DNA of 64,000 nucleotides, taken from positions 1,139,000 to 1,202,999 of the forward strand of contig MU278353.1 in assembly GCA_022385755.1 (NCBI GenBank), read 5' to 3'. Positions 24,901-36,813 of the stretch are shown here, piece by piece. Under the pieces are notes generated by a model. It searched no databases and was not told the origin of the DNA. It worked only from the letters and a program-made list of their open reading frames with translations. Source of the DNA: Trametopsis cervina. Taxonomy: Eukaryota > Basidiomycota > Agaricomycetes > Polyporales > Irpicaceae. Every line of letters begins with the position of its first letter. The stretch's first letter is position 1. A program made the position numbers and the translations under genes.

Positions 24901-27900
24901 TGAGGAATTGAAGGGCTGCTGTCCGATGCTTGAGTCCTGATTCTTTAGCAGGAGTATGAGTGCGCTTCTTCGGCGAGTATGCCAGGAAGGCCACTTTACA
25001 GGAGTCATACGAGAATAACAGTTCTGTCAGACACTGCATGATAAAACAGGGGTAAGTATGATCCACCGTCGCACTAGGCCGCGACTGGGCAGGGTCGGAT
25101 ACTGTGGCTGCAGCGACAGCTGTCTCGGAGCTATCTGCTTGAGCTACGCTTTTGTCCTGATTTACTATAGTACTGTCCCGTGTATCTGGCTTCACAGACT
25201 TCATGAGCTCTCCTATAAGGAAGTGAACAAGGGCATCTAGGGAATCTGCAACGCCTCCCGGACGACTGGTAAAGGGTGAATCGATCTGCATCTCGGTGGC
25301 GGTATCTTCTGTGCTGATAGCAGTTCCCTCTGCTTCCTTGGCAGCCGGCTTGAGGCCGATATGCTTCACGACACTGTAAGGCATTTGGAGCTGACACAAG
25401 TCACTTGCGGTCTGTATGAACACTGTAGGATCGCGGAGTGCCATTGCACTGCAACTCTTGGTGAAAGCAGTAACGTCTACAACCCGGTTGCGCGGTAGGG
25501 AGAAGAAGGTCTTGATTTCATGGTGCATAATCCGCCGTAGAGTAGCAGAGTCTTCCACGACGTGGCGAAGGATGGCGGCGATGTATGGGTGAGTACTGCT
25601 GGTATCAGAGGCAGAAGTCGAAGCTTTTAGTAGTTTGAACAAGGACGCGATGCCGTCCCTCCTGACAAACTCGACGGCCACAGCGTGATCGCGGGTAAGC
25701 AACACGAACAACCGCAGAGCAGCTAGCAATTCGTCTTTCGGAAGACCAGGTATAGCAATGACGCGTAGACAGAAGTCGAAGATGCGAGCACGGGCATCGG
25801 TATGAAGTGGGCCGGTGCATAGCTGCTTCTCTGGGAGCTTTTCATTCTCCTGGGGTAGCGCAATGGACCTCGGTTCCTCGCCCAATATCAGTAAGGCCTC
25901 CGTCACAAGTAGATGAGAAGCAAGCCACTTCGGCAAGCTAGGCTGGCCAGTTTCTACATTCATGGGATTCGAGAGAAGGATGGCCATGAGCACTGCCATG
26001 AGACTCTTTGCCTCTGCTTCGGGAAGGGATGCCAGTGGCGACGCAGGATCGTTCAGCACAAGAGCCAGCAGCCGACAGCGTACAGACATCGGCTGTTCCT
26101 GGTGATCGTAAGCAAAAGTGGAGAATCGCTTAATGTCATCGACGAGCAATCGCACAGCCTGATCGCGGTAGGGGGTTGAGGGACCCACAAAAACCCTTTG
26201 AACATCGAAGATAAGAGATGAATGCTCATCCACTAGAGCTAAGGCTCGGGATCCTAGGTCGTGCTTGAGCGGCTCGCGGGCGGCTTTGAATTCGTCCAGC
26301 CATTCCTCAGGGCGTTTCGTGATGGTAGGTGCTTCAAGGACAGGTACTGGGGATACACTGGCTGCAACGTTAGGCTCAGGCGGCACGGCGTCCGTAACTT
26401 CTGAGTCATCGGCAGAGGCATCGACAGGAACTTCCGCAGGGACGTCGACCGCACCTTCCGCAGCCACTGCGGCAGCTTCTTGCACAGCGGCAGGTTCACC
26501 AAATGGAAGTAGCATGGGTAAGGATAAGAGCAGCTCTGTCGCAGCATTGACGTTGTTCCGTGTCCTGACCAAGGCGCGTTCAGCGGCGGCTCGTTGGAAA
26601 CCCATATCTATGAGTTGCTGAATGCGGGTTTCATCCGCACCGATAGCTCGTGGGACCGGAATGCCTCCCAGAGGAGTTGATTCTACAGCACTGTCCTTCT
26701 GTTCTTCGTGTTCAGTATTGAGTAGTTCCAGAACGACCTGAACCGTCGATTTGCTGACGCTCAGTGGAGCAGATTGTAACCACGGTGCTTCCCAAAGATC
26801 TTTTACAAGAGGCAGTACAGCCAGCCTCATGCGAATGACGAACGAATGAGCTTCGAAGTATTCTGGATCGTCATCCTTCTTCGTAGGGGTGGAGAGCGGC
26901 GCGGTTTGGGGAGCATCAAGCGTACACTTGAATGTAACAATAGGCAGCAGAAAATGTAGCGCGACTTTCAGGGCGCCGTGGGCTTGCATCAGTTCTTGAG
27001 ACGATGCTTCTGAACGCTCCTCCAAGGGAATAGCAGAGAGCTCCTTGATCCTGTCCACTAATATATGACATTGAGAGCATATGGCTTCCAGTCCGGATTG
27101 TCGGAAAAATGCTAAAAGTAGGACTGTATTAACGATCTTGGATTGTGAACGTTCTAGGTCAAAAGAGTTATGTATGAGCTGACAAACAGATAGCTGAAGT
27201 CGAGACGCACCCTCAATCAATAACACATTGCACAGGCCCAACATCATCGTGTAATAGGCATACAGGGAGCGTCTGTCTCCTATAAATGAGACCGTTAATA
27301 CAACAAGGCAGGGTGCGGTGGCAAGAGCAGCTTACCCGTTGCTCTCGGTGCGATGTGCTTAACTGCTATTTGAGCTAGGATAGTTGCAGCTTCCATGATC
27401 TTCTGTCTTTGTGGTTGATCGGTAGTGCGTCGGATCTGGAAGAGTCTCGTAATTGCTTTCGTGGGAGTCAGTATGCAATACGTGAAGCTGTTGTCACGTA
27501 CACTTACACTGAAAGAAAGGCGCTAGCGCATGGGGTAGCTGAGTTGTAATATGCCTGAGTGCTTTGACGTTGGATTCCTTGGGGCCTTGAACCTTCGCCA
27601 ATGCTAACGAAGTCTCCGGTCTCGTTGTTGGCGCAGGGGAGCTAGCGTCTCGTATCCCGTTTGCTTCGGACGAGGCTACAGGCACAGAGGGTGTAGACGA
27701 AGTCGATGGCATAGGAGATGTGTTCCTTGTCTGCTGGACGCTTTGTGACGCTGAGTCTGGCGCGTCTGGACTCGGCTCGCCCTTCAAGACGATATTCTCC
27801 CAGACACAAGATCGATGCAAGCTGCCGAGTGAGAGCAGAACATTATCGGAAGGGCTTCCGCAGAGGGCCTGAAGTAGCGTAACTGTTGCGCGACCTTGGG

Positions 27901-30900
27901 TATATCCCGCCGTAGAAAGAATGTCCGAGAGTAGCATGATCCGTACATGGAGAGTGATGAGTTTCCTGAAATCTCCGTTGGCCTTAGACACCTCAGAGTC
28001 TAATGCAGTGTCATCAAGCAGTTGAATCCCGAAAGCAGCCACGGAACCTACCACTCGAACTGGCCAGTGCCGAGAGCTTGCTATCTCCTGAATCGTCATC
28101 CCGTAGATGCTTCGTCTGCTCAAGAGACTCGTTCACCAGCTTCACCACGAAAGTCAGAGTCTCGCCTGTTGCTGATTCAACCATTGTGCGAACAACCTGC
28201 ACAAGAGAATCAGACCCGATACTGCTTGGAAAGTCGTATGGAATGCATGGAAGGGCTGTGAGACGACCAAGACGTTCCAGCCCGTCTGTGTTGGAGACGA
28301 AGTCCCGACAGTGAGTTACATGTTGGAAGTAACCCTCCAAGAACTGGATTGCTGTGTTAGTATATGTTGAGATGACGTACGAAAAGGCATACCTTGTTGA
28401 AGGAGTCGAAGTATGACATTACAAGGTTATCGTGATGCTTCGACACATCCTCCCAGGGCTGAGACTGTTCGTTAGAGCTGGCCCCGGCCTGAGAATTAGC
28501 ACCCTCAGCACTAGAAGCCGGTGCCATCTCTACGTCAGTATCGACCGCAGGAGGCGCTTCTCCCGCTGGCTCGGTAGCTTGTATAATATACCATTGCTTG
28601 TGCTCGGGAGGTGGTACGAAGGCATTGCCTAGCTCTTCGATCTTGGTCATAGTCAGCTTGATTGAGTCCAGAACAGCATCTTTAAGGGTAGGATGGTGAC
28701 GGATGAGTTCCTCCACTGCTGTACCAATGATCACGGAGTTTTCCTTCTCCTGGAGTACCCGCTGATGCTTTTCCGAAGTGAAAATGGAGAAGAGAGCGGG
28801 AATGATATTCGGCCGAGCTGTCAATTGATCTTGCCCGGCCTGATTCAGGCAAAGGGCGCCAAGAGCATTAGGAACCGCTTGTATCACCTTCAATCAAGTT
28901 AGTTAACATGCTGACACAAACCCTGTTGTACAGTACCTCGATAACAGGTTCAAGTCCTGACTCGACCACTCCGTAAAAGACTTCCGGAAGGCCATTCTCC
29001 TGAACGACGCCGAGGCATGTGGGCTCATTATGCACAAAGGTGCCCATGATGTTGATAGCTGTGGGCCTCAGATGTAAGATCTTCGTAACAAGTAGATGGA
29101 GTCCGGGAAATCTACCTATAGCTAGACAGTTCGGACCAAAGACATCTCTGTTCGCCATAATCTTCTTTGACGACTTGAGAAGAGTAGAATCAAGAAGTCC
29201 ACGAAGCCCTTCGCTAGTCCCAGAAGATTGCATCATGCGGTGCATGGAGCGCAGTATATGCTTGAGAACAGCTCCTCGATTCACAGATACTTTGCCTGCA
29301 AGCCCAAGACTTAGTCACATCGCACAATGTCCACTGATTGAACATACCATAAGGCACCGGGATATCTGATGCTGGCTTATCCTTCCCGTGCTCTTCCAGT
29401 CCCAAGTCAACCTCATGCTGGAAGCAATTCAATTCATATATAGAAGGGGAGCAAGCACCCCAACTCACCTCAATTCTTCCAACGAGAGCTTCTACTCCGT
29501 GGGCGTTGCAAAACAGTTGGAATGCATTCGTATATCCGTACAACACATTGTCGAGCAATTGCATGGTCTTAGAAAGGGCGTATAGGCGGGTCGGAAGTCG
29601 GATCTCAACGACCTGCACCAAAAGAGGCACCAAGCCAGCACCGACAACCATGTTACCACCAGCAGCGTGTGCAGCGATGTAGGTTACGAAAGATAGCAAA
29701 CTCTCGACGAAGGCTTGAGGAGGGTTCAACTCATCGTGAGCAAGCTCGCCTAATGTCTTGCGTAGTAGTGCCATAAGCACTCCATGATTTACTCCAGCAT
29801 TAACAGCTGTGAGCACGTCTTGTATCTTGTTCCTGTACCGCGCTATGGCGTCCAACGCATATACAGCGGTTGTTTGTATCTGCACATCAACTCCGCGATC
29901 AAGCTGCAGAAGTTCAGCGATGTGAAGGACCAAGTCGGGCTCGAATAGAAAGAGATTTGTAGACGCTACTTGCTCCCCATGAGTATGGCAAAAGAGAGCC
30001 ATCGCCAACAGGCGGATCATGACCAGCTTCTCACGATCAGCTTCGTGGGATCCCGTCAAGACTTGAGCAGACCGTATGCGACAAAGAAGCTCGTACTTCT
30101 CATCGTCGGGAATGCGATGGGTTTCGATAGCCTCTGCCCAAATCTCCATTGTGCTTTTTGACCCCAAGGTATCCGCACCGATTTGCACAGAAACCGGTCC
30201 AGATGCTGCTTGCGAGATGGTAGGCCCACCTTTCCGAGGTGTTTGTGGGGGAGGGGCGTCGAATACATCAGATTCGGGAACATCCTTGTCTTGCTCCTTC
30301 TCGGGCTGAGCAGTCCCTTTCCTATAGAATGTGAAGACTACCTCGCGAGCTTCAGTGGGAAGCGCGGCAACCCGGGCCTTTCCACTTTCGCTGCACAATG
30401 CAGTAAGAGGAATATCAGAATCGTGTAGATTCGGCCAGCGTTTCACAAGTGATAATAGCTTCGAAGTATCAAGGCCAAGGGCGTGCGACACCGCCGGTTG
30501 AGCGGAGTATTGTTGTGCGGGTCGTAACAGGAGGTTGAGAGATAGTAAGAGGATATCAAGATCAGAGGTCGTCATAAGGGCATTCAGACGCTATTCAAAA
30601 ATTATTAATTCTTCTGGTTGCACGATGTGATGAATGGTGCCCACATCGTATGAGTTGTACGTTTTCCGGTTGGTAGAATTCTCCAGCAGGAGCCTCTCGA
30701 ACCGAAGGATTTCGCCAAGGAGTCTCTTGTGAAAGGGGGTAAATGGAGTTTTCTGCAGCTTGTCAACTTCGTAGTCGCGGATAATATCCTCCATGATGAT
30801 ATCAAACTTGTTCAAGACCTTGACCCACGCGTTTAGGTCTGAACGAGGCCATTTCCAGACATCGATCTCTGAAAGAACCTCCGAGAGTTCCTCGTTGGGA

Positions 30901-31038
30901 GTATCGCCAATTTTATTGACAAGGTCCGCCACTGGCGCGACCTGAGGTACAAACAAGTCAGGCGGGTTGGTCGGGTGATACTAGGACAGTGATACGTACC
31001 AGAGGCACCGTGCGCCTCGGTTTGTGAATTATTCTCAT
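18995..31038 (-). CDS. TOM1: Giant HECT E3 ubiquitin ligase, Tom1/HUWE1 family
   Basis: A 12-kb gene with many short introns, encoding well over 3,000 residues. The N-terminus ([13 protein letters not shown] ... [20 protein letters not shown]) aligns with the HUWE1/Tom1 start and is followed by armadillo-like DUF908/DUF913 regions (30.9-27.5 kb). A UBA domain ([20 protein letters not shown]) is encoded near 26.5-26.6 kb. A strongly acidic Glu/Asp tract is at 23.6-24.1 kb. Ubiquitin-binding DUF4414-type repeats ([28 protein letters not shown]) lie near 22.2-22.4 kb. The HECT domain begins near 20.3 kb ([20 protein letters not shown]) and ends LPQAHTCFNQIDLP ... [10 protein letters not shown]. 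The catalytic Cys in HTC is encoded by T|GT across the last intron. The family degrades excess histones and ribosomal proteins and acts in mRNA export. The start was chosen by alignment; the divergent Sub1 gene lies 355 bases away. Confidence 0.93.
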
Positions 31039-31393
31039 ATTCCACGACACAGGTGTCGTAGACAAATCTTGAACAACTCTATCCAGTTCTTGATCCACTG
31101 CGGCTTCTTATGATCGTGTAAATTCGGGAAACTGGAAGTGAGGAATGTGAGAGTGAAGCGTAAGCTGCGTAACGCCAGATCGTACAAGCACTTACGCAGA
31201 ATTCCTGGTCGCGTCTCTTTCCCACGGTCACAATTGTGACGCAGGCTCATTAGACGCGTATATCAGGGGACGCGACCAAGACGCGTCGGACCGATCACTT
31301 CGTTAACTACTACCAGTGGCTTGCCTCACCGCATTGAACGTGTAAAACCCGCTTGAGTGCCTCCACGCTATCATCTTAGTATTCAAAAGTGCA
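31039..31393. promoter_or_regulatory. Shared divergent promoter of Tom1-like and Sub1 genes
   Basis: A 355-base gap separates two start codons reading away from each other. It contains two ACGCGT boxes, at 31254-31259 and 31281-31286, 27 bases apart. ACGCGT is the MluI cell-cycle box bound by MBF-type factors in yeasts; whether it acts so here is inference. Confidence 0.5.
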
Positions 31394-32105
31394 ATGGGTA
31401 AGCGCGGGACTGCGGTCAGTAGTGACGAAGACGAAGCCGTCACGTCGCATTCAGACTATGAATCTGAGGACAAACCCCCAAAGACCAAAAAGCCAGCAAA
31501 GGCGAAGGTGAGACTCGCCGACCCATAGGCCTTCTTGATTTACGTCTTACTGCTTCATATTGTGACAGAAGCAGGTCTCCGTAAAGAAACCTAGACTTGC
31601 TTCGGATGATGACGAGGAAGCAGAGCGACCTAAGAAGATGAGAGCAGAGAAACCTGCGGTAGCCAACCCCTCTGAGGCTGAGGCCAATCGCTTATGCTTA
31701 TGCTTACACCTTCTATTATCCCTCAGTCTGCCAAAAAAGCCTCGAAGTCCACGGATGTAGAGTCTGGCGCATTACTCGTGGACGAATCGGGCGACAAATA
31801 CATTGACTTAGGCAAGAAACGGCGTGCCACAATCCGCGCATTCAAAGGTAAGAGCAATTTCTTGGCGAATTGCTGAAATATGAATTAAGATTTCTTAGGT
31901 ACCACATACCTAGACATCCGTGAGTTCTACAACGCGGGAGACGAGGAGAAACCAGGTAAGAAGGGAATCTCTCTCTCTGCTGAGCAGGTATCTGGTTACA
32001 GTCACCCTGTTAATCACATGTTCTTACAATCTACGTTTGCAGTGGGCGATTCTGAAAGACAATGCCGAAATCATCGATGCCTTGTTCCGGAAGGCCAAAA
32101 AGTAA
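31394..32105 (+). CDS. SUB1: Transcriptional coactivator p15 (PC4/Sub1)
   Basis: Five exons (31394-31507, 31569-31658, 31727-31847, 31899-31987, 32043-32105) give 158 residues. Residues 1-80 are a disordered Lys/Ser/Asp/Glu-rich region (MGKRGTAVSSDEDEA ... KTKKPAKAK). The PC4 single-stranded-DNA-binding domain follows: DKYIDLGKKRRATIRAFKG, TTYLDIREFYNAGDEEKPGK, KGISLSAEQWAILKDN. Sub1/PC4 supports RNA polymerase II initiation and elongation in the nucleus. The donor of intron 2 is unusual (GCG|GTAGCC); without splicing there, the frame would not reach the conserved domain. It ends 104 bases from the convergent ABC1 gene. Confidence 0.93.
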
Positions 32106-32209
32106 ATCAGATTATCTCCTCCCAGGTGTACACAGCACTTCAAATGCATACATTTATTACGGGATATATTGTAAATCTAGTGTACGATATGATATACTTC
32201 GTGCAGAAT

Positions 32210-34686
32210 CTACGCTAGACCTGCCGCAGCCTGGTGAGCCCCGGAGAGCCCACCTACAAGAACCAGGCCACGGAGCCATGCTTTAAGGATCACTAACTCC
32301 GCCTGGAGATCCATCCATGTTTCAGCGAGGACGATGGGTCTATACATCCTTTCGAAACGCCTTGAGACACCGAGTGTCAACGGCGGGGAAATGGTCAAGT
32401 TGAGAGTGAACGACTGACCACCAACACTGAACATACTCCAAAACAAAGGACAGAAGGCCGCGGCGGGGGATAGATGACACCAGCCGCTGTCGATCGTTTT
32501 CCCAGACCGCGCGTGTACAATATTTTGCAGTGACTAGAAAGACTCGTATCTGTATGGACAGTGTCGGAATGCTACTCCCATATGTGCAACGATATAATAC
32601 TCACATTCGAATGGGTAGTAGCAAGAGCATGATCAAGACTCCTGCAAACCAAAAGTCAAAATTGGCTTTTGGTGATCTATATATGGAAAGCTTACCGCGT
32701 CAAATCGTTAAGTTTGAGAACCATCAATACTCTCCTAGGGACTCTACGCAGAACACTGAAGACGTCCAATATGAGCCCTTCCTTCTGCACAACTGCATTG
32801 CGGATAGCCTCTATCTCCTCATCGGTTTGTTTCTGGAGCTCGATCATACTCCTCCCTCTCTTGAAGCTGGCCGTGTCGTGTGAAACTGGGCCATCAGCGG
32901 TATCATCGAGCTGCGCGCGACCTGAAGGAAATGAGTGAGTTAACATGTAGTGAGCGCGAGGTGGTACCTGTGATGGCGGCTTCGAATACAGGGTACAAGT
33001 CCGCATCAATGTTTCCAACGAGCTTTGCATATTTTCGTCTCTCGCTACTCGTTTGTGGAGAGGGAGGGGCTATCAGAGATAGCCAGAACTTGCTATAGTT
33101 TATGCGTAAATCATCATCGAGGTCGAAGTAGAGACCGTGGTCCAAGAGTACAACATCAAAGTTATACGGTGATTTAGAGTGAGGACCAGCAGGTCTAATC
33201 AATAGATTACCTGTAAACGCATCGGCATGGGGAATAGCTTTAGAAATTCAAATAAAATAACTTACCAGGGTGGGGATCCTGGGAGTGTAAGTCTCAGAGA
33301 GGGGAACATTGGAGGGAGCCGTGACACTTACCGCATGGAAGAACCCATTCAGGTGGACCATTTGTGCAAATATGCGTGACAGCTCTAATGAAACTGCGTT
33401 ACGGTCAATGTTATTGTCTGCAAGATATTGCAGATCGTCTGGCCGGCCCCCTCTAATGTACTCCATGATTAGAATCCTCTTTTTGGCCTCTATAACCTTC
33501 GCTACGGGGCACATCTATCAGTGAAGCATCTTACATATGCAGCAGGATTAACCTACGGATGTACAACGACGTGCGAATATTCTCAAAGTCTTTCTCAGCC
33601 AAAAGCGCATTCTGAGCCTCGTGCGTGAAGTCAATCTCCTTTGGCAGGTTCTCGCGCATTTCTCCGGCAAGCCATGTAAACTCGAATTCAGGGAACCAGT
33701 ACTTTATCCAGCCTAATTTCAATTAGTCTCTACTATGACCACGTCCAATACACCATACCGAGGGAAAACTCCACCATGTCCATATCAATATCGCAAAATT
33801 CTTGCAAATGAGGATGTTGCAGCTGTGCTCCAGATTATTGAGGACGAACAATTCACAAATAATCCGCGTACGTACTTTGATAGCAACTTCTTGCCCGGTC
33901 CCTTTCAGCCGTCCCACGTGAACCTGTGCCAGACTCGCTACACCAATGGGCTCGGGATTGAAATCATCAAAAATGTCCGCCATCTCCTTCCCTTCATCGG
34001 AGATGAACATTCGTTGAATGTCATCGAAAGCGGACGGTTCGCATTTATCCTGCAAAGGTCTCATAGTGTCTCTCCACTCCTGGGGAAGGACTATACTAAG
34101 CTATGGTCAGATATTAATGGCATGGTTCTCGTTGGAAGAGACTCACAGTGCCGCTATATGCTGGCCGAGCTTGATGAATATTCCTTAAGAGCAGCCATCC
34201 TGTAAATCGAAATCCTAAGACGCAGTGGAGGGCCCACCTCCATTAGCCAATAACGCTCGTAGCACCCTCCGAGCACTCCGTTTGTGACATTCACTCGTCG
34301 CCAGATCACTTTCTTCTGCCCGCTGATAGGTTCGCGCAAACGTCCACTTATAGTCTGCAGCACTCGTAATCGCAGCACCTAGAGAAGTTTGAGCGCACAA
34401 GGGACGAGTGGTTCGAGAAGCCCGTCGTACCTGCAATCCTGGAACATCGTACAACAGCTAATGTAGCATGCCGGAACGGTTTGTGGTTCTGATACGCCAG
34501 GTAACTTGCTCCGGTGAGCAGTAAAGCTCCCAAGCAGAGAGCGATGCGCCTGTTTCGAGGTTGTGGAGAAGTATTCTGGACTTCATCTGTGGTATAGGTG
34601 CGTCGTGGTGTTGTGCGGGTACGAAGGAAAGAACGACGAGTTAGATGGACATCAAGGCGCAAAGGAGCACGTCCTAGAGCCAGCAT
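32210..34686 (-). CDS. ABC1/ADCK-type atypical kinase, likely mitochondrial
   Basis: Multi-exon gene whose hallmark motifs appear in order: the KxGQ motif (GIFIKLGQHIAAL), then PQEWRDTMRPLQDKCE; the Ala-rich loop IGVASLAQVHVG; the Lys-containing VAIKLQHPHLQEFCDIDMDM; KEIDFTHEAQNA; ILIMEYIRGG; the catalytic-like NGFFHADPHPGNLL; and the metal-binding VVLLDHGLYFDLD. The N-terminus is Arg/Thr-rich without acidic residues and is followed by a hydrophobic stretch (ALCLGALLLTGASYLAY), consistent with a mitochondrial presequence and an inner-membrane anchor. The size and long insert after the DHG motif fit the ADCK1/ADCK5-like branch (yeast Mcp2) better than the Coq8 branch. Roles in the family include lipid and coenzyme Q homeostasis. 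Confidence 0.88.
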
Positions 34687-35085
34687 GGGTGTTGTGGACG
34701 GGATGAGAGGCGGAGTTCATTAATATTCGAGCACATCGGAACAAAAATTAGGGTATGATATCAGGTGGCTGCACGCGTTGGTCTCCGACCACCATCTCGG
34801 TCCTCTTACGCCTGGCACAACCTCCACACACTTCTATGGCCAGTGAACGGCCGCAACACTAATCATGACGAGTGATTCGAGGGTCGATTAAACTTGCGAA
34901 TTCCGGAAGTAAGTCCTCGTTCCGAGCTGACAGCTTCAAACAAATTGTTGGCCGTCACGCCGGCTATGCTAAGCCTTATCGTGACCTTGAGTGTTGCCTG
35001 ACGCTCATCTCTCGTCCCGCCTAACAGCCATCTACCTCGTACAGCGATGATATCGTTGACAGTTTGACCACCACCCGACTTAGCC
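34687..35085. promoter_or_regulatory. Divergent promoter of the ABC1 kinase and Ser-rich genes
   Basis: A 399-base gap between divergent start codons. I see no clear TATA box. A minus-strand open frame covering 34863-35429 overlaps the Ser-rich gene and looks like its shadow. Confidence 0.4.
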
Positions 35086-36507
35086 ATGGACTTCTCGTCG
35101 CCGTCCCACTCACACATGCCCAGGAGCATTTTCCCCGGCATCCCAAATTCCAAACGGGCCTCCACAGTCTCTTCGACACGCGCGGACGTTCGCGAGTCCA
35201 ATCCACGACCACTAAACACCCGCAGACACACGACCACAATCATCCCAGTCAGACGTGAGACTCGCCCCTTGCGCTCCTCTCCGCTTGCAGGTCCGTCACT
35301 TGCGATTACTCGAGAAGGTGCTATCGTCGAGAGTCTCCAGGCGAATCCTCCACTTTCTATTCCAGAGCCACCTCCATCACTCGAGGAGAATACCGTAGAG
35401 TCGCCGTTAAGCGAGGCAGCTTCCCCCACGTCTCCTATCGACAGTCATGTCATATTCACCTCAGAGGAGCATCCACAATCTGAGCCACAGGAGGGCCCAA
35501 CTACTTCCACAGTCTCTTCCCGCATTCGGCGGCTCTCAATTGCATTGCGACGACGTTCCTCCTCTTATTCCACTCACTCGGACGTTTCCTCAGCAGCTAC
35601 ACCTCGGCCGCGAAAGGACTCGACGTCGTCATCCCGTTCACTCTTCACAGACAGCTCTTCTCCAGTACCTGTAGTACCTGTTGTCCCTGCCTGGGCACGT
35701 GCTATGGGCAGTAGTTCTGTCGCGAAACCTACACCTCCTTCTGAAGGACGCAAGCCGCGCCACGTACGGAGGCCTTCCACTGCGCCCTCTACCAGCGCGG
35801 AGAACACCCGAACACAGCCCAGCACCTCCAGTTCCAATTTCCCAGCTACCTCACGCAACCCCGAAGAGAACTGGCTCACCTCTGCTTCCGCCCCACGGTT
35901 CTCTCGTCTTGGGCTCAAAGGTGAAGGCGTGGTCATGCCGATGTCGCTGAAAGAGGCCCGCCGTCGGTCTACTGTCAGCCTCTCATCACGGGCTAGTACG
36001 GATGGATTGAGCATCAAGGGAAAGCAGAGTACCAGGAGTCTCCGAAGTGTTCATGATCCCAACAGCGAGACGGCCAGGCGGATGGCAGAGAATCCGGAAA
36101 TGCAGCCCCCTCAGCCCCTGTTCCGGTCAGAAAGCAACGCCTCATCCGTTTCATCGGTATCCTCCCTTTCTGAGGCAAATAGCCTCACTACTGCTACGCC
36201 TTCCTTGAGTAGGCTCTCTAGTTCGACTTATTCGGAACTCCCTCCGGTACCCGACCCTTACGCCACGGGCTCCAAATCTTCAAGCACTCTAGAACTTCGA
36301 ATCAATGATGTGACTATAGACATGATTAACTACGAGCAGATGGACGAGTCAGGACCTCCTTCACAACCACAACCAGTACCCGTAACGCCTGAATCTATCC
36401 CCGTCAACGATGAACCGGCTGGGAGCACGGAGAATGCCACCAAAGTCGTCAGACGCAGGACACTCAAGAAAGTTTGGCAGAGAGTGGTCAGGACCGTCAC
36501 AGGATGA
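35086..36507 (+). CDS. Ser/Pro-rich disordered protein
   Basis: Single exon, 473 residues. It is dominated by Ser, Thr, Pro and Arg, with phosphorylation-prone blocks such as RRLSIALRRRSSSYSTHSD and RSESNASSVSSVSSLSEAN. A few more ordered patches stand out: LTSASAPRFSRLGLKGEGVV, MPMSLKEARRRSTVSLSSRA, and near the C-terminus LRINDVTIDMINYEQMDESG. It ends in a basic helix (RRRTLKKVWQRVVRTVTG). No known domain, signal peptide or membrane segment is seen. The conserved-looking patches and basic tail suggest a scaffold or membrane-peripheral regulatory protein; that is inference. The start is the first in-frame ATG. Confidence 0.7.
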   Translation: MDFSSPSHSHMPRSIFPGIPNSKRASTVSSTRADVRESNPRPLNTRRHTTTIIPVRRETRPLRSSPLAGPSLAITREGAIVESLQANPPLSIPEPPPSLEENTVESPLSEAASPTSPIDSHVIFTSEEHPQSEPQEGPTTSTVSSRIRRLSIALRRRSSSYSTHSDVSSAATPRPRKDSTSSSRSLFTDSSSPVPVVPVVPAWARAMGSSSVAKPTPPSEGRKPRHVRRPSTAPSTSAENTRTQPSTSSSNFPATSRNPEENWLTSASAPRFSRLGLKGEGVVMPMSLKEARRRSTVSLSSRASTDGLSIKGKQSTRSLRSVHDPNSETARRMAENPEMQPPQPLFRSESNASSVSSVSSLSEANSLTTATPSLSRLSSSTYSELPPVPDPYATGSKSSSTLELRINDVTIDMINYEQMDESGPPSQPQPVPVTPESIPVNDEPAGSTENATKVVRRRTLKKVWQRVVRTVTG

Positions 36508-36813
36508 GTAGTATCTCGCGCCACTGTCTCCAACCATCCTCCCTAAGCCCGGCGGATATATGCCCGCTTGGGTCAGACACATACTGGACAATCCTAGATA
36601 ACTATACCCACGGACTTTACCTGGTACACTACTACACCAAGGACAATCATAGCCTGTAGTCCATGTGTATCCATGCGACATTAGTTGCTTCTGCGTCTGA
36701 CGCGACACAAGAACTAGTTGGTTTGCCTAAAACCATATACATTAATCTATCCTATAAGAGTTCCAGAATGCAATGATATGCTAAATGATACACATGAGGG
36801 ACTGCTGTGAATA
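36508..36813. other. Convergent 3' spacer
   Basis: The 3' ends of the Ser-rich gene (plus) and the TBC gene (minus) face each other here. Nothing else is seen. Confidence 0.5.

Noticed and set aside
34863..35429. Minus-strand open frame of 188 codons
   Set aside because: It overlaps the start of the Ser-rich gene in antisense; composition reflects the opposite strand.
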